This document shows, in pieces, positions 28,270-37,966 of a stretch of 64,000 nucleotides of DNA. How positions within the stretch are numbered: position 1 is the first letter of the stretch; each line of letters begins with the position of its first letter. Under the pieces are notes generated by a model, which was not told the DNA's origin, made no database searches, and saw only the letters and a list, made by a program, of their open reading frames with translations. A program made the position numbers and the translations under genes. The stretch spans positions 59,209 through 123,208 of the forward strand of contig NZ_JAFFIW010000018.1 in NCBI RefSeq assembly GCF_018588885.1, read 5' to 3'. This DNA comes from Mesorhizobium sp. dw_380 (lineage in GTDB: Bacteria > Pseudomonadota > Alphaproteobacteria > Rhizobiales > Rhizobiaceae).

Positions 28270-28403
28270 GAGTGCTGCCAGAGTAGGTAAGCACCAACGA
28301 ACGCCTGATGCAGATCCATCGGACGTTCAAAGGTGACCTGTCCAAGCGTGCCATGATCTCGGCTCAAGGCGGAATAATAATTCTCTATATAATCCATAGA
28401 CAT
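28270..28403 (-). mobile_element. Remnant of an IS3-type transposase (C-terminal end)
   Basis: On the minus strand MDYIENYYSALSRDHGTLGQ VTFE resembles the C-terminal end of IS3-family orfB transposases (usually YIExxYN...RRHSxLGYxSPxEFE). A frameshift follows, after which TYSGSTPAGAGTTAFENPKQ continues in another frame. Only this tail remains. It abuts the promoter region of the sulfur operon. Confidence 0.55.
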
Positions 28404-28484
28404 TATATTCTGTCTTCGTTGACGACTGCCTTGTCGGTAGTTTCCTCCCGCAGTCGCCCAACAGGGCTATCAAAGGAGTGACGG

Positions 28485-29906
28485 ATGGGTCGGCATATTC
28501 GCTTCAACGCTTTCGACATGAATTGCGTTGGCCACCAATCCCCAGGCCTGTGGAAGCACCCACGCGATAAGTCCTGGAAGTACAAGGATCTGGACTACTG
28601 GCAGGATCTGGCTCGGACGCTCGAACGCGGTATTTTCGACGGCATATTCATCGCCGACGTCATCGGCTATTACGACGTCTACAAGGGCTCGAACTACCAC
28701 GCGATCGAGCAGGCGGCGCAGATTCCAGTCAATGATCCCCTGCAGCTGGCGGCGCCGATCGCGCTTGCCACCGAACATCTCGGCATCGGCATTACCGCCT
28801 CGACCTCGTTCGAACACCCTTACACATTCGCCCGCCGTCTTTCGACCGCCGACCATCACACCAAGGGCCGCGTCGGCTGGAATATCGTTACCTCGTATCT
28901 GGAAAGCGGCGCCAAGAATGTTGGCCAGGCCGGCCTGAAAAGCCATGACAATCGCTACGAGGTCGCCGCCGAATATGTCGAGGTGCTCTACAAGCTGTTC
29001 GAAGGCAGTTGGGAAGAGGGCGCGGTGCAGCGTGATCCGGTTCGCGGTATCTTCACCGACCCCAGCAAGGTCCACGAGATCGGCCACAAGGGTAAATTCT
29101 TCGAAGTGCCTGGCTACCATCTGTCGGAGCCGTCGCCGCAGCGCACCCCGGTTCTCTATCAGGCGGGCGCCTCAGGCCCAGGCAAAGCCTTCGCCGCTGC
29201 GCATGCCGAGTGCGTCTTCGTCGGTGCGCCGACCAAATCGCTGCTCAGGGCCTATGTTTCCGAAATCCGCCAAAAAGCCGCCGCCGCCGGCCGTGATCCG
29301 AAGAACGTTCTGATCTACAACCTCACCACGCTGATCATCGATGAAACGGATGAAAAGGCCCAGAAGCGTTTCGAGGAGTATCAGAGCTATACGTCCTATG
29401 ACGGCTCGCTGGTGTTCATGTCAGGCTGGAGTGGCATCGACTTCGGCCAGTATGCGCCGACCGACGCGCTCAAGAAGGTCGAGACCAATGCGATCGTTTC
29501 GATGGTCGAACATTTTGCCGGCAAGGACAAGGCCTGGACCGTCGAAGAACTGGCGAAATGGGGCGGCATCGGCGGTGTCGGACCGGTCTTCGTCGGTTCG
29601 CCCGGCACCATTGCCGATATCCTGCAGGAATGGGTCGATGAAACAGGTGTCGACGGCTTCAACCTTGCTTATGCGGTAACACCCGAAAGCTTCGAGGCCG
29701 CCGTCGATCTGCTGGTGCCGGAACTGCAGAAGCGAGGCGTCTACCCCACCGCCTATAAGCCCGGCACGTTGCGCGAAAAGCTGTTCGGCGAAGGCCCCTA
29801 TCTCCCCAGGACGCATCCAGCCGACGGCTACCGCGACATCGAGACCGTCAAGCGTCGCGAAGCCCAACTTGCCTCGGCGTCCCACCTGAAATCCGTGAAT
29901 GCGTGA
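28485..29906 (+). CDS. NtaA/SnaA/DszA family FMN-dependent monooxygenase
   Basis: A 473-residue flavin monooxygenase of the luciferase-like class, which uses reduced FMN from a separate reductase to oxidise C-S or C-N bonds. The family start RHIRFNAFDMNCVGHQSPGL WKHP and blocks GRVGWNIVTSYLESGAKN and NRYEVAAEYVEVLYKLFEGS are typical. It follows AAAGGAGTGACGG and overlaps the next ATPase gene at TGATG. It heads an operon with a liv-type importer, so its substrate is probably imported by it. An organosulfur substrate is inferred from neighbours. No flavin reductase is nearby. Confidence 0.9.
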   Translation: MGRHIRFNAFDMNCVGHQSPGLWKHPRDKSWKYKDLDYWQDLARTLERGIFDGIFIADVIGYYDVYKGSNYHAIEQAAQIPVNDPLQLAAPIALATEHLGIGITASTSFEHPYTFARRLSTADHHTKGRVGWNIVTSYLESGAKNVGQAGLKSHDNRYEVAAEYVEVLYKLFEGSWEEGAVQRDPVRGIFTDPSKVHEIGHKGKFFEVPGYHLSEPSPQRTPVLYQAGASGPGKAFAAAHAECVFVGAPTKSLLRAYVSEIRQKAAAAGRDPKNVLIYNLTTLIIDETDEKAQKRFEEYQSYTSYDGSLVFMSGWSGIDFGQYAPTDALKKVETNAIVSMVEHFAGKDKAWTVEELAKWGGIGGVGPVFVGSPGTIADILQEWVDETGVDGFNLAYAVTPESFEAAVDLLVPELQKRGVYPTAYKPGTLREKLFGEGPYLPRTHPADGYRDIETVKRREAQLASASHLKSVNA

Positions 29907-30673
29907 TGACCAATCTGCTGGATCTTCACGATGTCTCGCTATCCTTCAAGGGGGTGCGAGCCCTGAATGCGCTGAGTTTCAGCGTCGCCAAGGGTGAAAT
30001 CTGTGCTTTGATCGGCCCGAATGGCGCTGGCAAAAGCTCGCTTCTTAATGTCATCAACGGCGTCTATCGCGCCGACGCCGGTGACATTGTCTTCGATGGG
30101 TTGCGCTTCGAGGCGATCCATCCGCAAAAGGCAGCCCGTCTCGGCATCGGCCGGACCTTCCAGCACAATGCGTTGTTTCGCCGCCTGACGGTGCGTGAGA
30201 ACGTGCTGGTTGGTCTTTCTCGTCATGGCACCGCCAGCTTTTTCGAAAACATCTTTCGGCTGGGCAGGGACGGCGCCGAGCGCCACGGCTTCGTCGCCCG
30301 CGCTGAGCGCACAATGTCCTTCCTCGGGCTCGCCCGCCATGCCGAAAGCATAGTTTCGACACTTCCCTACGGGCTGCAAAAACGCGTTGATCTCGCCCGC
30401 GCCTTGGTCTCTGGCCCCAAGCTGCTGCTGCTCGACGAACCGATGGCCGGCATGAACCAGGAAGAGAAGGAGGAGATGAGCCGCGTGATCCGCGAGGTCA
30501 ATCGTGTCTTCGGCTCGACCGTGGTGCTGATCGAACACGATGTCGGCATCGTGCTCAACCTCGCCAGCCATGTGGTGGTGCTCGACTACGGCCGCAAGCT
30601 CGCGGACGGGGCACCCGACGCGGTGCGCAAAAACCCCGACGTGATAGCCGCCTATCTCGGCACGATTCACTGA
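29906..30673 (+). CDS. Branched-chain amino acid-type ABC transporter ATPase (LivG-like)
   Basis: A 255-residue ATPase. Walker A is GPNGAGKSS, the Q-loop reads GRTFQHNALF, the signature LPYGLQKRVDLARAL replaces LSGGQ as in LivG, and Walker B is LLLLDEP followed by the switch His in VLIEHD. ATG at 29906 overlaps the monooxygenase stop; a GTG at 29903 is also possible. It works with the two permeases, the second ATPase (34087) and the binding protein that follow. Confidence 0.92.
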   Translation: MTNLLDLHDVSLSFKGVRALNALSFSVAKGEICALIGPNGAGKSSLLNVINGVYRADAGDIVFDGLRFEAIHPQKAARLGIGRTFQHNALFRRLTVRENVLVGLSRHGTASFFENIFRLGRDGAERHGFVARAERTMSFLGLARHAESIVSTLPYGLQKRVDLARALVSGPKLLLLDEPMAGMNQEEKEEMSRVIREVNRVFGSTVVLIEHDVGIVLNLASHVVVLDYGRKLADGAPDAVRKNPDVIAAYLGTIH

Positions 30674-30680
30674 GGAACTC

Positions 30681-31562
30681 ATGTCTTACTTCTTTGAAAC
30701 ATTGGTCAGCGGCCTGTTTGCCGGAGTGATGTACTCGCTCGTCGCGATCGGCTTTGTGCTCATTTACAAGGCATCCGGAGTCTTCAATTTCGCGCAAGGG
30801 GCGATGCTGCTTTTCTCGGCGCTGACCTTCGTCACCCTGACCGAGAAAGGCATGCCATTCGCCTTGGCCTTCATCGTCACGTCGCTTGTCATGGTGGTGA
30901 TTGCGATACTGATCGAGTGGCTGGTGCTGCGGCCCCTGCGAAACCGCGACCCGTTGACCCTGTTCATGGCCACTCTGGGATTGAGCTATGTCATCGAGGG
31001 CTTTGCCCAACTGCTGATGGGCATGGATGTTCACATGCTCGATCTCGGTATCCCCGATGTCGCCGTGCAGGTCGGCGGCATCTATGTCAGCCAGTTCGAC
31101 ATCATTGCCTCGTTGATCGCGCTGACACTGGTCGCCACACTGGCCATCGCTTTCAACAAGACGCGCATGGGCATCTCGCTTCGCGCCGTGGCCGCCGACA
31201 CGCTCGCCGCGCAGTCAATCGGCATCCGCCTGCCTGTGATCTGGCGCATCGTCTGGAGCGTCGCCGGCATCGTAGCCCTGGTTGCCGGCCTTGTCTGGGG
31301 ATCGCGCCAAGGGGTGCAATATTCGCTGTCGCTGGTGACGCTTAAGGCGCTGCCGGTGCTGATCATCGGCGGCTTCTCCTCCATCCCGGGCGCCATCGCT
31401 GGCGGCCTGCTTGTCGGCGCGACCGAGGCCTTGGCCGACATCTATGTCGGCCCATTGGTCAACGGCAGCGTTTCCACCTGGTTTGCCTACATCCTCGCTG
31501 TCGGCTTCCTGCTGATACGCCCAGCCGGCCTGTTCGGCGACCGTGAAATCGAAAGGGTCTGA
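30681..31562 (+). CDS. Branched-chain amino acid-type ABC permease (LivH-like)
   Basis: A 293-residue membrane permease with about eight hydrophobic segments. GLFAGVMYSLVAIGFVLIYK ASGVFNFAQG at the N-terminus is the LivH signature. It forms the channel with the LivM-like subunit. It lies 7 bp after the ATPase and 2 bp before the next gene, so the operon is tight. Confidence 0.92.
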   Translation: MSYFFETLVSGLFAGVMYSLVAIGFVLIYKASGVFNFAQGAMLLFSALTFVTLTEKGMPFALAFIVTSLVMVVIAILIEWLVLRPLRNRDPLTLFMATLGLSYVIEGFAQLLMGMDVHMLDLGIPDVAVQVGGIYVSQFDIIASLIALTLVATLAIAFNKTRMGISLRAVAADTLAAQSIGIRLPVIWRIVWSVAGIVALVAGLVWGSRQGVQYSLSLVTLKALPVLIIGGFSSIPGAIAGGLLVGATEALADIYVGPLVNGSVSTWFAYILAVGFLLIRPAGLFGDREIERV

Positions 31563-31564
31563 TC

Positions 31565-32623
31565 GTGACCACGCTGCAGGAATCTGCCCCGTCCAAGCCG
31601 CTCCGCCAGCCTGTATTTGGGATTGGCACTATCGCCGTCGTCGCTGGCCTGATCGCAGCCTTTGCGGTGCCGGTTCTTGCCGACGATTACTGGCTAAGCT
31701 CGATCATCATCCCGATGGTGATCATGGGGCTTGCCGGGATCGGCCTGAACCTGCTGATGGGTTATACCGGGCTGGTGTCGATTGGTTCGGCTGCCTTCAT
31801 GTCGATCGGCGCCTTCTCGACCTACAATCTGCTGCTGCGTGCGCCGTTCTTGCCGCTGCCGGTGGTTCTGATCCTTGCCGGCCTGATCGCGGCGATTGCC
31901 GGCGTGATATTCGGGTTGCCGGCGCTGCGCATCAAGGGCTTCTATCTCAGCGCCTCGACCCTCGGCGCACAGTTCTTCTTCGAATGGTTGTTCACCAATT
32001 TCAGCTGGTTTTCGAACGACAGCCAGTCGCTGACCATCTCGGCGCCTCGACTGCAGATCCTCGACTACGATCTTCAGTCGGCCACCGGCCGCTACTATCT
32101 GGTCATTGCGACCACGGCGCTGCTCATCGCGCTGGCCTTCGCTATCGTCAAAAGCCGGGTCGGCCGCGAATGGATGGCGATCCGCGATATGGATGTGGCT
32201 GCCTCGGTCATCGGCATCCGCGTCGCGCACCGCAAACTGCTGTCCTTCGGCATAAGCTCGTTTTTCCTTGGTATCGCCGGCGCGCTCTGGGCGTTCGGAT
32301 ATCTCGGTACCGCGGATGCGCATGCGTTCAATCTCGATAAATCGTTCCAGATCCTGTTCATCGTCATCATCGGCGGTGTGGCGACCATCTTCGGCAATTT
32401 TCTCGGTGCCGCCTTCATCGTGCTGACGCCGATCCTGCTCGACCGGCTGTCGCTGGTCATCGATTTGTCATTTCTCGGCGATCAGGGCGCGCTGGCAAAC
32501 CTGCAGCACATCATCTTCGGCACGATCATCATCGTGCTGCTGATCAAGGAACCGGACGGATTGTCGAGCCTCATAAAGCGCGGCGTGGCAGCACTGCGCC
32601 CACAGGCCAGATCTTCGGGCTGA
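31565..32623 (+). CDS. Branched-chain amino acid-type ABC permease (LivM-like)
   Basis: A 352-residue membrane permease with the LivM pattern LNLLMGYTGLVSIGSAAFMS and GREWMAIRDMDVAASVIGIR, the EAA-type loop contacting the ATPase. It starts at GTG 31565. It pairs with the LivH-like subunit. Confidence 0.92.
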   Translation: MTTLQESAPSKPLRQPVFGIGTIAVVAGLIAAFAVPVLADDYWLSSIIIPMVIMGLAGIGLNLLMGYTGLVSIGSAAFMSIGAFSTYNLLLRAPFLPLPVVLILAGLIAAIAGVIFGLPALRIKGFYLSASTLGAQFFFEWLFTNFSWFSNDSQSLTISAPRLQILDYDLQSATGRYYLVIATTALLIALAFAIVKSRVGREWMAIRDMDVAASVIGIRVAHRKLLSFGISSFFLGIAGALWAFGYLGTADAHAFNLDKSFQILFIVIIGGVATIFGNFLGAAFIVLTPILLDRLSLVIDLSFLGDQGALANLQHIIFGTIIIVLLIKEPDGLSSLIKRGVAALRPQARSSG

Positions 32624-32720
32624 AACCTCAGACAAGGCGAAACACCACGGCGCCGGGTGTTTCGCCTCCTCCCAAGCATCAGGCGTCATTTCCTCAAACC
32701 ACTCACACAAGGGTCGCACA

Positions 32721-34058
32721 ATGTCATTGTTTACCAAGGCCATGTCGTTGGCCACTGCCGCGATGGCTGTCACGCTGATGAGCAGCGCGTCCTTCGCCGA
32801 AGATGGCAGTGGCCAACAGCTCTATCCGCTGTTTACCTACCGCACCGGGCCCTATGCCCCATCGTTCATTCCCTTCGGTGCCGGCAATATCGATTATCTC
32901 CGCTACATCAATGAGGTCGAGGGCGGTGTCGATGGCGTCAAGATACTGGTCCAGGAATGCGAGACGGCCTACACGATCGAGCGCGGCATCGAATGCTACG
33001 AGCGCTACAAGAACGGCTATAACGGCGCGCTGACGGCGGCAATCTATCCGCATTCGAGCGGCCTCGACGTGGCCCTCACCGACAAGGCCCGCATCGACAA
33101 GATTCCGATCGTCAGCCCTGGCGGCGGCCAGAACATCGCCACGGACGGTCGCGTCTTTCCCTACCAGTATCCGCTGGTGTTCGACTACTGGAGCGAAGCC
33201 CAGATCATCGTCGATTACATCGCCCAGCAGGCTGGCGGTTATGACAAGCTCAAGGGGCTGAAGATCGCGACGCTCTATCACGACTCCGGCTATGGCCGCG
33301 ATACGATCGAGCCGCTCGGCATCCTGGCCAAGAAATACGGCTTCGAAGATATCCAGATCCCCGTTCCGCATCCCGGCGAACAGCAGCAGACACAGTGGCA
33401 GCAGATCCGCCGTGCAAACGCGGACTGGGTCTTTCTGCGCGGCTGGGGCGTCATGACGCCGGTGGCGATCAAGACGGCGGCCCGCGTCGGCTTCCCCGCC
33501 GATCGGATCATCGGCGACATCTGGAGCGGTTCGGAAGACGACGCCCGTCCGGCGGGCGCTGCCGCCAAGGGTTATCTCGCCGTCTCCGTCTTCCCGCCGG
33601 GCACCGACTACGGCATCTTGAAGACGCTCAAGAAAGATATCCTCGACAAGGGCGAGTCGGACTTGAAGGACAATTCGAAGTTCGGCACGGTTTACTACAA
33701 TTACGGCGTGATCGAAGCCATCACCTTCGTCGAGGCGCTGCGCACAGGCCATAAGAAATTCGGTAACAGGCCATTGACCGCCGCCGAAGGCCAGTGGGCG
33801 CTCGAAAACCTCGACATCGATCAGAAGCGGATCGCCGAGCTTGGCGCGGAAGGCCTCATCAGTCCGCTGAAAACTTCCATCGACAACCACAAGGGCGAAA
33901 CCATCGCCGCCAAGATCATCCAATGGAACGGTCAGTCCTGGGACACCAGGACCGACTGGATTAAGGCCGATGCCTCGCTGTTTGCCGACGTCATCAAGGC
34001 AAAGGCTGCCGCCTACGCCAAGGAAAAGGGCATCCAGCCTCGCGTTGCAACGAACTGA
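32721..34058 (+). CDS. Liv-type periplasmic substrate-binding protein
   Basis: A 445-residue periplasmic protein of the Leu/Ile/Val-binding class. A signal peptide (MSLFTKAMSLATAAMAVTLM, cleavage near SSASFA-EDG) is clear. The body has two alternating alpha/beta lobes, e.g. SPGGGQNIATDGRVFPYQYP and LKIATLYHDSGYGRDTIEPL. Its ligand is not evident. The context next to a sulfur-linked monooxygenase suggests an organosulfur compound instead of a branched-chain amino acid. Confidence 0.9.
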   Translation: MSLFTKAMSLATAAMAVTLMSSASFAEDGSGQQLYPLFTYRTGPYAPSFIPFGAGNIDYLRYINEVEGGVDGVKILVQECETAYTIERGIECYERYKNGYNGALTAAIYPHSSGLDVALTDKARIDKIPIVSPGGGQNIATDGRVFPYQYPLVFDYWSEAQIIVDYIAQQAGGYDKLKGLKIATLYHDSGYGRDTIEPLGILAKKYGFEDIQIPVPHPGEQQQTQWQQIRRANADWVFLRGWGVMTPVAIKTAARVGFPADRIIGDIWSGSEDDARPAGAAAKGYLAVSVFPPGTDYGILKTLKKDILDKGESDLKDNSKFGTVYYNYGVIEAITFVEALRTGHKKFGNRPLTAAEGQWALENLDIDQKRIAELGAEGLISPLKTSIDNHKGETIAAKIIQWNGQSWDTRTDWIKADASLFADVIKAKAAAYAKEKGIQPRVATN

Positions 34059-34086
34059 CACCAACCCACACTGACAGGATCGATCT

Positions 34087-34857
34087 ATGATCATTGCAGC
34101 GAAAAGCTTCCTCGAGATCCAGAATATGGAAGCGCTCTATGGTCAGGCGGTCCTTGCTGTGCGCGACGTGTCGCTCAAGGTCGAGCAGGGCAAGATCGTT
34201 GCCCTGCTCGGCGCCAATGGCGCGGGCAAGACAACGACGCTGAAGGCGGTGTCCAATCTGCTTGGACCTGAGCGCGGCAAAGTCAGCCGCGGCAGCATCC
34301 TCTGGCAGGGCGAGCCGGTCAGCGGCCTGTCGGCGTCTCGGCTCGTCGCCAAAGGCGTGGTGCAAGTGCTGGAAGGCCGCCATTGCTTTGCACAGCTGAC
34401 GGTCGAAGAAAACATCCTCTCGGGCGGCTTCGTCCGCAAGCTAAGCAGGGCAGACCTGCAGCGCGATGTCGAACGGATCTACACATGGTTTCCGCGCCTC
34501 AAGGATAAGCGCAAAGTCAAGGCTGGCCTGACCTCCGGTGGCGAACAGCAGATGCTAGCCATCGGCCGCGCGCTGATGACCAAGCCAAGCCTTGTACTGC
34601 TGGACGAGCCATCGATGGGGCTCGCGCCGATCATCGTGCAGGAAATCTTCGAGATAATCCGCGTCCTGAACAGTGAACAGGGCGTCAGCTTCCTGCTTGC
34701 CGAACAGAACGCCAATCTCGCGCTTCGCTATGCCGATTACGGCTACATCCTTGAAAACGGTCGCGTCGTTTTGTCGGGAACGGCAGAGGAACTGCGAGCC
34801 CGTGAGGATGTCCAGGACTTTTATCTGGGCGGTGCCAATGCCTCCAAACCACACTGA
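34087..34857 (+). CDS. Branched-chain amino acid-type ABC transporter ATPase (LivF-like)
   Basis: A 256-residue ATPase with Walker A GANGAGKTT, Q-loop region VVQVLEGRHCFAQLTVEENI, signature TSGGEQQMLAIGRAL and Walker B LVLLDEP, then the LLAEQNANLAL end of the LivF type. It lies 28 bp after the binding-protein gene and completes the transporter begun at 29906. Confidence 0.92.
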   Translation: MIIAAKSFLEIQNMEALYGQAVLAVRDVSLKVEQGKIVALLGANGAGKTTTLKAVSNLLGPERGKVSRGSILWQGEPVSGLSASRLVAKGVVQVLEGRHCFAQLTVEENILSGGFVRKLSRADLQRDVERIYTWFPRLKDKRKVKAGLTSGGEQQMLAIGRALMTKPSLVLLDEPSMGLAPIIVQEIFEIIRVLNSEQGVSFLLAEQNANLALRYADYGYILENGRVVLSGTAEELRAREDVQDFYLGGANASKPH

Positions 34858-34898
34858 CCGCCTCGCCCGCACCGGGTGGGAAGGCCAACTCCAGGAAA

Positions 34899-36134
34899 AT
34901 GCAAATGACACAGATTGATGCGGCCTGGGGTGCAGGCCCCGGCGCTCGCTATGAGAGACTGGCCGGACGGTTCCGGCCGATATTTGGGCAGATCGCTGCC
35001 GGCGCGGTCGAGCGGGAGCTTAACCGCGAACTGCCGGTGGCGGAGATTGCGAAGTTGAAGCAGGCGGGCCTGGGCGCGCTGCGCATACCCGAAGCCGAAG
35101 GTGGTCTTGGCGCGACGCTGCCCGAACTCGCCAACATCCTGATCGAACTGTCGGAGGCCGATTCCAATATCACCCAGGCGCTACGCGGCCATTTTGGGTT
35201 CGTCGAGGATGTGGTCAACAAGACGGCCGGCGAGAGCCGCAAGCGCTGGGCAGAGCGGATTGCCCGCGGCGAGATCGCCGGCAATGCCTGGACCGAGATC
35301 GGCGATGCCAAACAGGACGTCTTCTCGACCCGCATCTCGAAGGAGGGCGACCGGCTGGTGCTCAACGGCACCAAATACTACACCACCGGCTCGCTGTTCG
35401 CCGACTGGATTGATGTCGGTGCGACGGGGCTCGACGGGGAAGGCATCGTCTTGCAGGTGCGTCGCGACGATCCGGGCGTCGATGTCATCGACGACTGGGA
35501 CGGTTTTGGCCAGACGCTCACGGCCAGCGGCACCACGATCTTTACCGATGCCACGGTCGATCCGGACGACGTCGTCGTCGACGACGACAAGTTCCGCTAT
35601 GGCGCTGCCTTCTACCAACTGGTGCATCTTGCTACGCTGGCCGGGATTGGCCGGGCGATGGCCAACGAGACCGCTGCCGCCGTCGCCGCGCGCAAGCGCT
35701 CATACTCCAATGCTGCCGGCTCGCGCTCAAGCCAGGATCCGCAGGTGCTTCAGGTCGTCGGCCGTATTCGCAGCAACGCCTATGCGGCCGGCGCCATCGT
35801 TTTGCAGGTCGCACAGGCCATCGAACGCGCTTACCAGGCACATTTTGCCGGCCATGCCGATTTGGAGGAAAAGGCCAATGCGGTCGCCGAACTCGAGACA
35901 TCGCAGGCGGTGACGGTGGTCACGAACCTGGTTCTTGAGGCGTCGACGATTATCTTCGATGCGCTGGGTGCATCCTCGACCAGGAAGCCGATCGGCCTCG
36001 ATCGCCATTGGCGCAATGCCCGTACCCTGTCGTCCCATAACCCACGCATCTACAAGGATCGCATCGTTGGCGACTACGCAGTGAACGGCACGCCACCACC
36101 CTATCAATGGCGGATCGGGCGCAGCCCGTTGTAA
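34899..36134 (+). CDS. SfnB-type flavoprotein of the acyl-CoA dehydrogenase superfamily
   Basis: A 411-residue flavoprotein with the three acyl-CoA dehydrogenase regions: helical N-terminal part (LGALRIPEAEGGLGATLPEL), middle beta domain (NGTKYYTTGSLFADWIDVGA) and helical C-terminal part. It resembles the SfnB/DszC group that, with FMNH2, takes part in organosulfur oxidation. The catalytic Glu of true acyl-CoA dehydrogenases is not evident, in line with a monooxygenase role. It follows the liv-type operon closely. Substrate unknown. Confidence 0.85.
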   Translation: MQMTQIDAAWGAGPGARYERLAGRFRPIFGQIAAGAVERELNRELPVAEIAKLKQAGLGALRIPEAEGGLGATLPELANILIELSEADSNITQALRGHFGFVEDVVNKTAGESRKRWAERIARGEIAGNAWTEIGDAKQDVFSTRISKEGDRLVLNGTKYYTTGSLFADWIDVGATGLDGEGIVLQVRRDDPGVDVIDDWDGFGQTLTASGTTIFTDATVDPDDVVVDDDKFRYGAAFYQLVHLATLAGIGRAMANETAAAVAARKRSYSNAAGSRSSQDPQVLQVVGRIRSNAYAAGAIVLQVAQAIERAYQAHFAGHADLEEKANAVAELETSQAVTVVTNLVLEASTIIFDALGASSTRKPIGLDRHWRNARTLSSHNPRIYKDRIVGDYAVNGTPPPYQWRIGRSPL

Positions 36135-36265
36135 GCCAGCGTGGGGAGCCACTGAAGCAACGCGGATGGTTTTTCGTCGTTGCTGAAATTAAATGAAAAA
36201 TCCGACCTTTAGGACGCGCGTGAAGTGCTGCAAATCTCAGTTTGAACAAGGAGATTTGACCAGTC

Positions 36266-37093
36266 ATGCAGATATCGGTTTCGGGAATCGCGGCTTTCGC
36301 GTTGACGCTGACCCTGGCGGCCTCGGCAGCCCAGGCCGGAGAGACGCTCGATCGGGTTCACAAGACCGGCGTCGTCGTCGATACCCTGGTCAATGACTAT
36401 CCGCCCTTTGCCTTCATCAACGACAAGAACGAACTGGACGGTTTCGATGTCGATGTGGCGAAAGCCTTTGCAGAAAAGCTCGGCGTCAAGCTGAAGCTGG
36501 AATCGCCTGGTTGGGAGACCATTGTCGGCGGCAAGTGGGCCGGCCGCTGGGACGTCGGCATCACATCGACGACGCCGACCGAAGACCGAGCCAAGGTGCT
36601 GAACTTTCCGGTGATCTACTACAGCGTTCCGGCCGTGCTTGTGGTCAATTCGCAGGAGCAGACCATCAAGTCCGTGGCGGACATTTCCGGCAAGCGCGTC
36701 GGCGTCGGGTCGGGCTCGTCATACGAAGCCTACGTCAATCGCAACTTCACCATTCCCGGCCAACCGGCGATCGAGTTTCCCTTCCATGACGTGCAGGTCG
36801 TACCTGGCGACGAGACCGTGAATTTCCGGAACCTGGCGCTCGGGCCAGGCGTGCGTCTTGACGCCATCGTCGCTTCGCTTGGCACCGCCAAGGGCCAGAT
36901 AGACGCAACGGGCACGCTGAAGGTGTTGGGCGACCCCTTGTTTGCCGAGCCGAACGCCATCGTCACCGACAAGGGCGATCCGGAATGGGACGCGGAGGTC
37001 AAGCGCGTCATCGGGGAACTGAAGACGGAAGGAAAGCTGGCCCTCATTTCGAACAAATGGTTCGGCGTGGACATCACGAAAAATGCCGACTGA
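36266..37093 (+). CDS. Polar amino acid-type ABC substrate-binding protein
   Basis: A 275-residue periplasmic protein of the His/Gln/cystine-binding class. Signal peptide MQISVSGIAAFALTLTLAAS ends near AQAGETLD. The ligand pocket pattern YPPFAFINDKNELDGFDVDV and ITSTTPTEDRAKVLNFPV is typical. It overlaps the permease gene by 11 bp. No ATPase gene is adjacent. Confidence 0.9.
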   Translation: MQISVSGIAAFALTLTLAASAAQAGETLDRVHKTGVVVDTLVNDYPPFAFINDKNELDGFDVDVAKAFAEKLGVKLKLESPGWETIVGGKWAGRWDVGITSTTPTEDRAKVLNFPVIYYSVPAVLVVNSQEQTIKSVADISGKRVGVGSGSSYEAYVNRNFTIPGQPAIEFPFHDVQVVPGDETVNFRNLALGPGVRLDAIVASLGTAKGQIDATGTLKVLGDPLFAEPNAIVTDKGDPEWDAEVKRVIGELKTEGKLALISNKWFGVDITKNAD

Positions 37094-37931
37094 ACCCGGC
37101 TCGGCGGGTCTCGCTGCGGAACTCGTCGCGGTCACGCGGGGTGTTCAACCGATCACGCAGAAATGGAGTTTCCGGTTCAAGGTCTGGCTGACCTGGGCGA
37201 CGCTGTTGCTGGTGCTCTGCGTGGGCCTCGGCAGCCTCGGTCTCGACTTCGGTCTCATCCGCCAGAAGCTGCCGTTCATGCTTGGCTTGCGCCTGTCTCC
37301 CGACGGCTTCGTCCAGGGCGTCGCGCTCACGCTGCTGGTGACGGCCTTGTCCATGATTTTTGCCGTCACCGCGGGTGTCCTGACCGCGCTCGGACGCCTG
37401 TCGTCCAACCCTGTCGCCTTTGGCGTGGCGACATTCTACGCGTCGTTCTTTCGCGGCACGCCGCTGCTGGTGCAGGTCTTGCTGATCTACCTGGCGCTGC
37501 CGCAGTTCGGCATCATTCTGTCGGCGTTCACCTCCGGTATTCTGGCGCTGTCGCTGAACTATGCGGCCTATCTTGCCGAGACGATCCGGGCAGGCATTTC
37601 CTCGGTCGATCGCGGACAACGCGAAGCAGCCTTGGCGCTGGGGCTCTCCCGGCAAGTGATCGCCTGGAAGATCATCGCTCCGCAGGCCATGCGCCTTATC
37701 ATGCCGCCCGGCGGAGCCCATTTCATTTCGATGCTGAAAGACTCCTCGCTGGTGTCGATCATGGGTCTGTGGGAACTGAATTTCCTTGCCCAATCCTATG
37801 GCCGGGCAACCTTCCACTACATGGAAATGCTGCTGACCGCGGCCGTACTCTATTGGGCGCTCTCGATCGGGCTCGAGCTCGTCCAGCACCGGCTTGAGGT
37901 GAAATTCGGCCGCGGCTACCGGGGCACCTAA
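37083..37931 (+). CDS. Polar amino acid-type ABC permease
   Basis: A 282-residue membrane permease of the HisM/GlnP family with about five helices. It shows SFFRGTPLLVQVLLIYLALP and the EAA loop GQREAALALGLSRQVIAWKI. It is coupled to the binding protein by overlap. A partner ATPase is missing here and must be supplied from elsewhere. A sulfur amino acid or derivative is a reasonable substrate from context. Confidence 0.9.
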   Translation: MPTEPGSAGLAAELVAVTRGVQPITQKWSFRFKVWLTWATLLLVLCVGLGSLGLDFGLIRQKLPFMLGLRLSPDGFVQGVALTLLVTALSMIFAVTAGVLTALGRLSSNPVAFGVATFYASFFRGTPLLVQVLLIYLALPQFGIILSAFTSGILALSLNYAAYLAETIRAGISSVDRGQREAALALGLSRQVIAWKIIAPQAMRLIMPPGGAHFISMLKDSSLVSIMGLWELNFLAQSYGRATFHYMEMLLTAAVLYWALSIGLELVQHRLEVKFGRGYRGT

Positions 37932-37966
37932 GCTCCTCCATCACTGATATCAAACGGACCTTGAAC

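Noticed and set aside
28385..28399. Third copy of the CTA-N9-TAG promoter motif
   Set aside because: It lies within the coding remnant of a transposase and lacks the TTAAC tail shared by the other two sites; the core alone is expected by chance.
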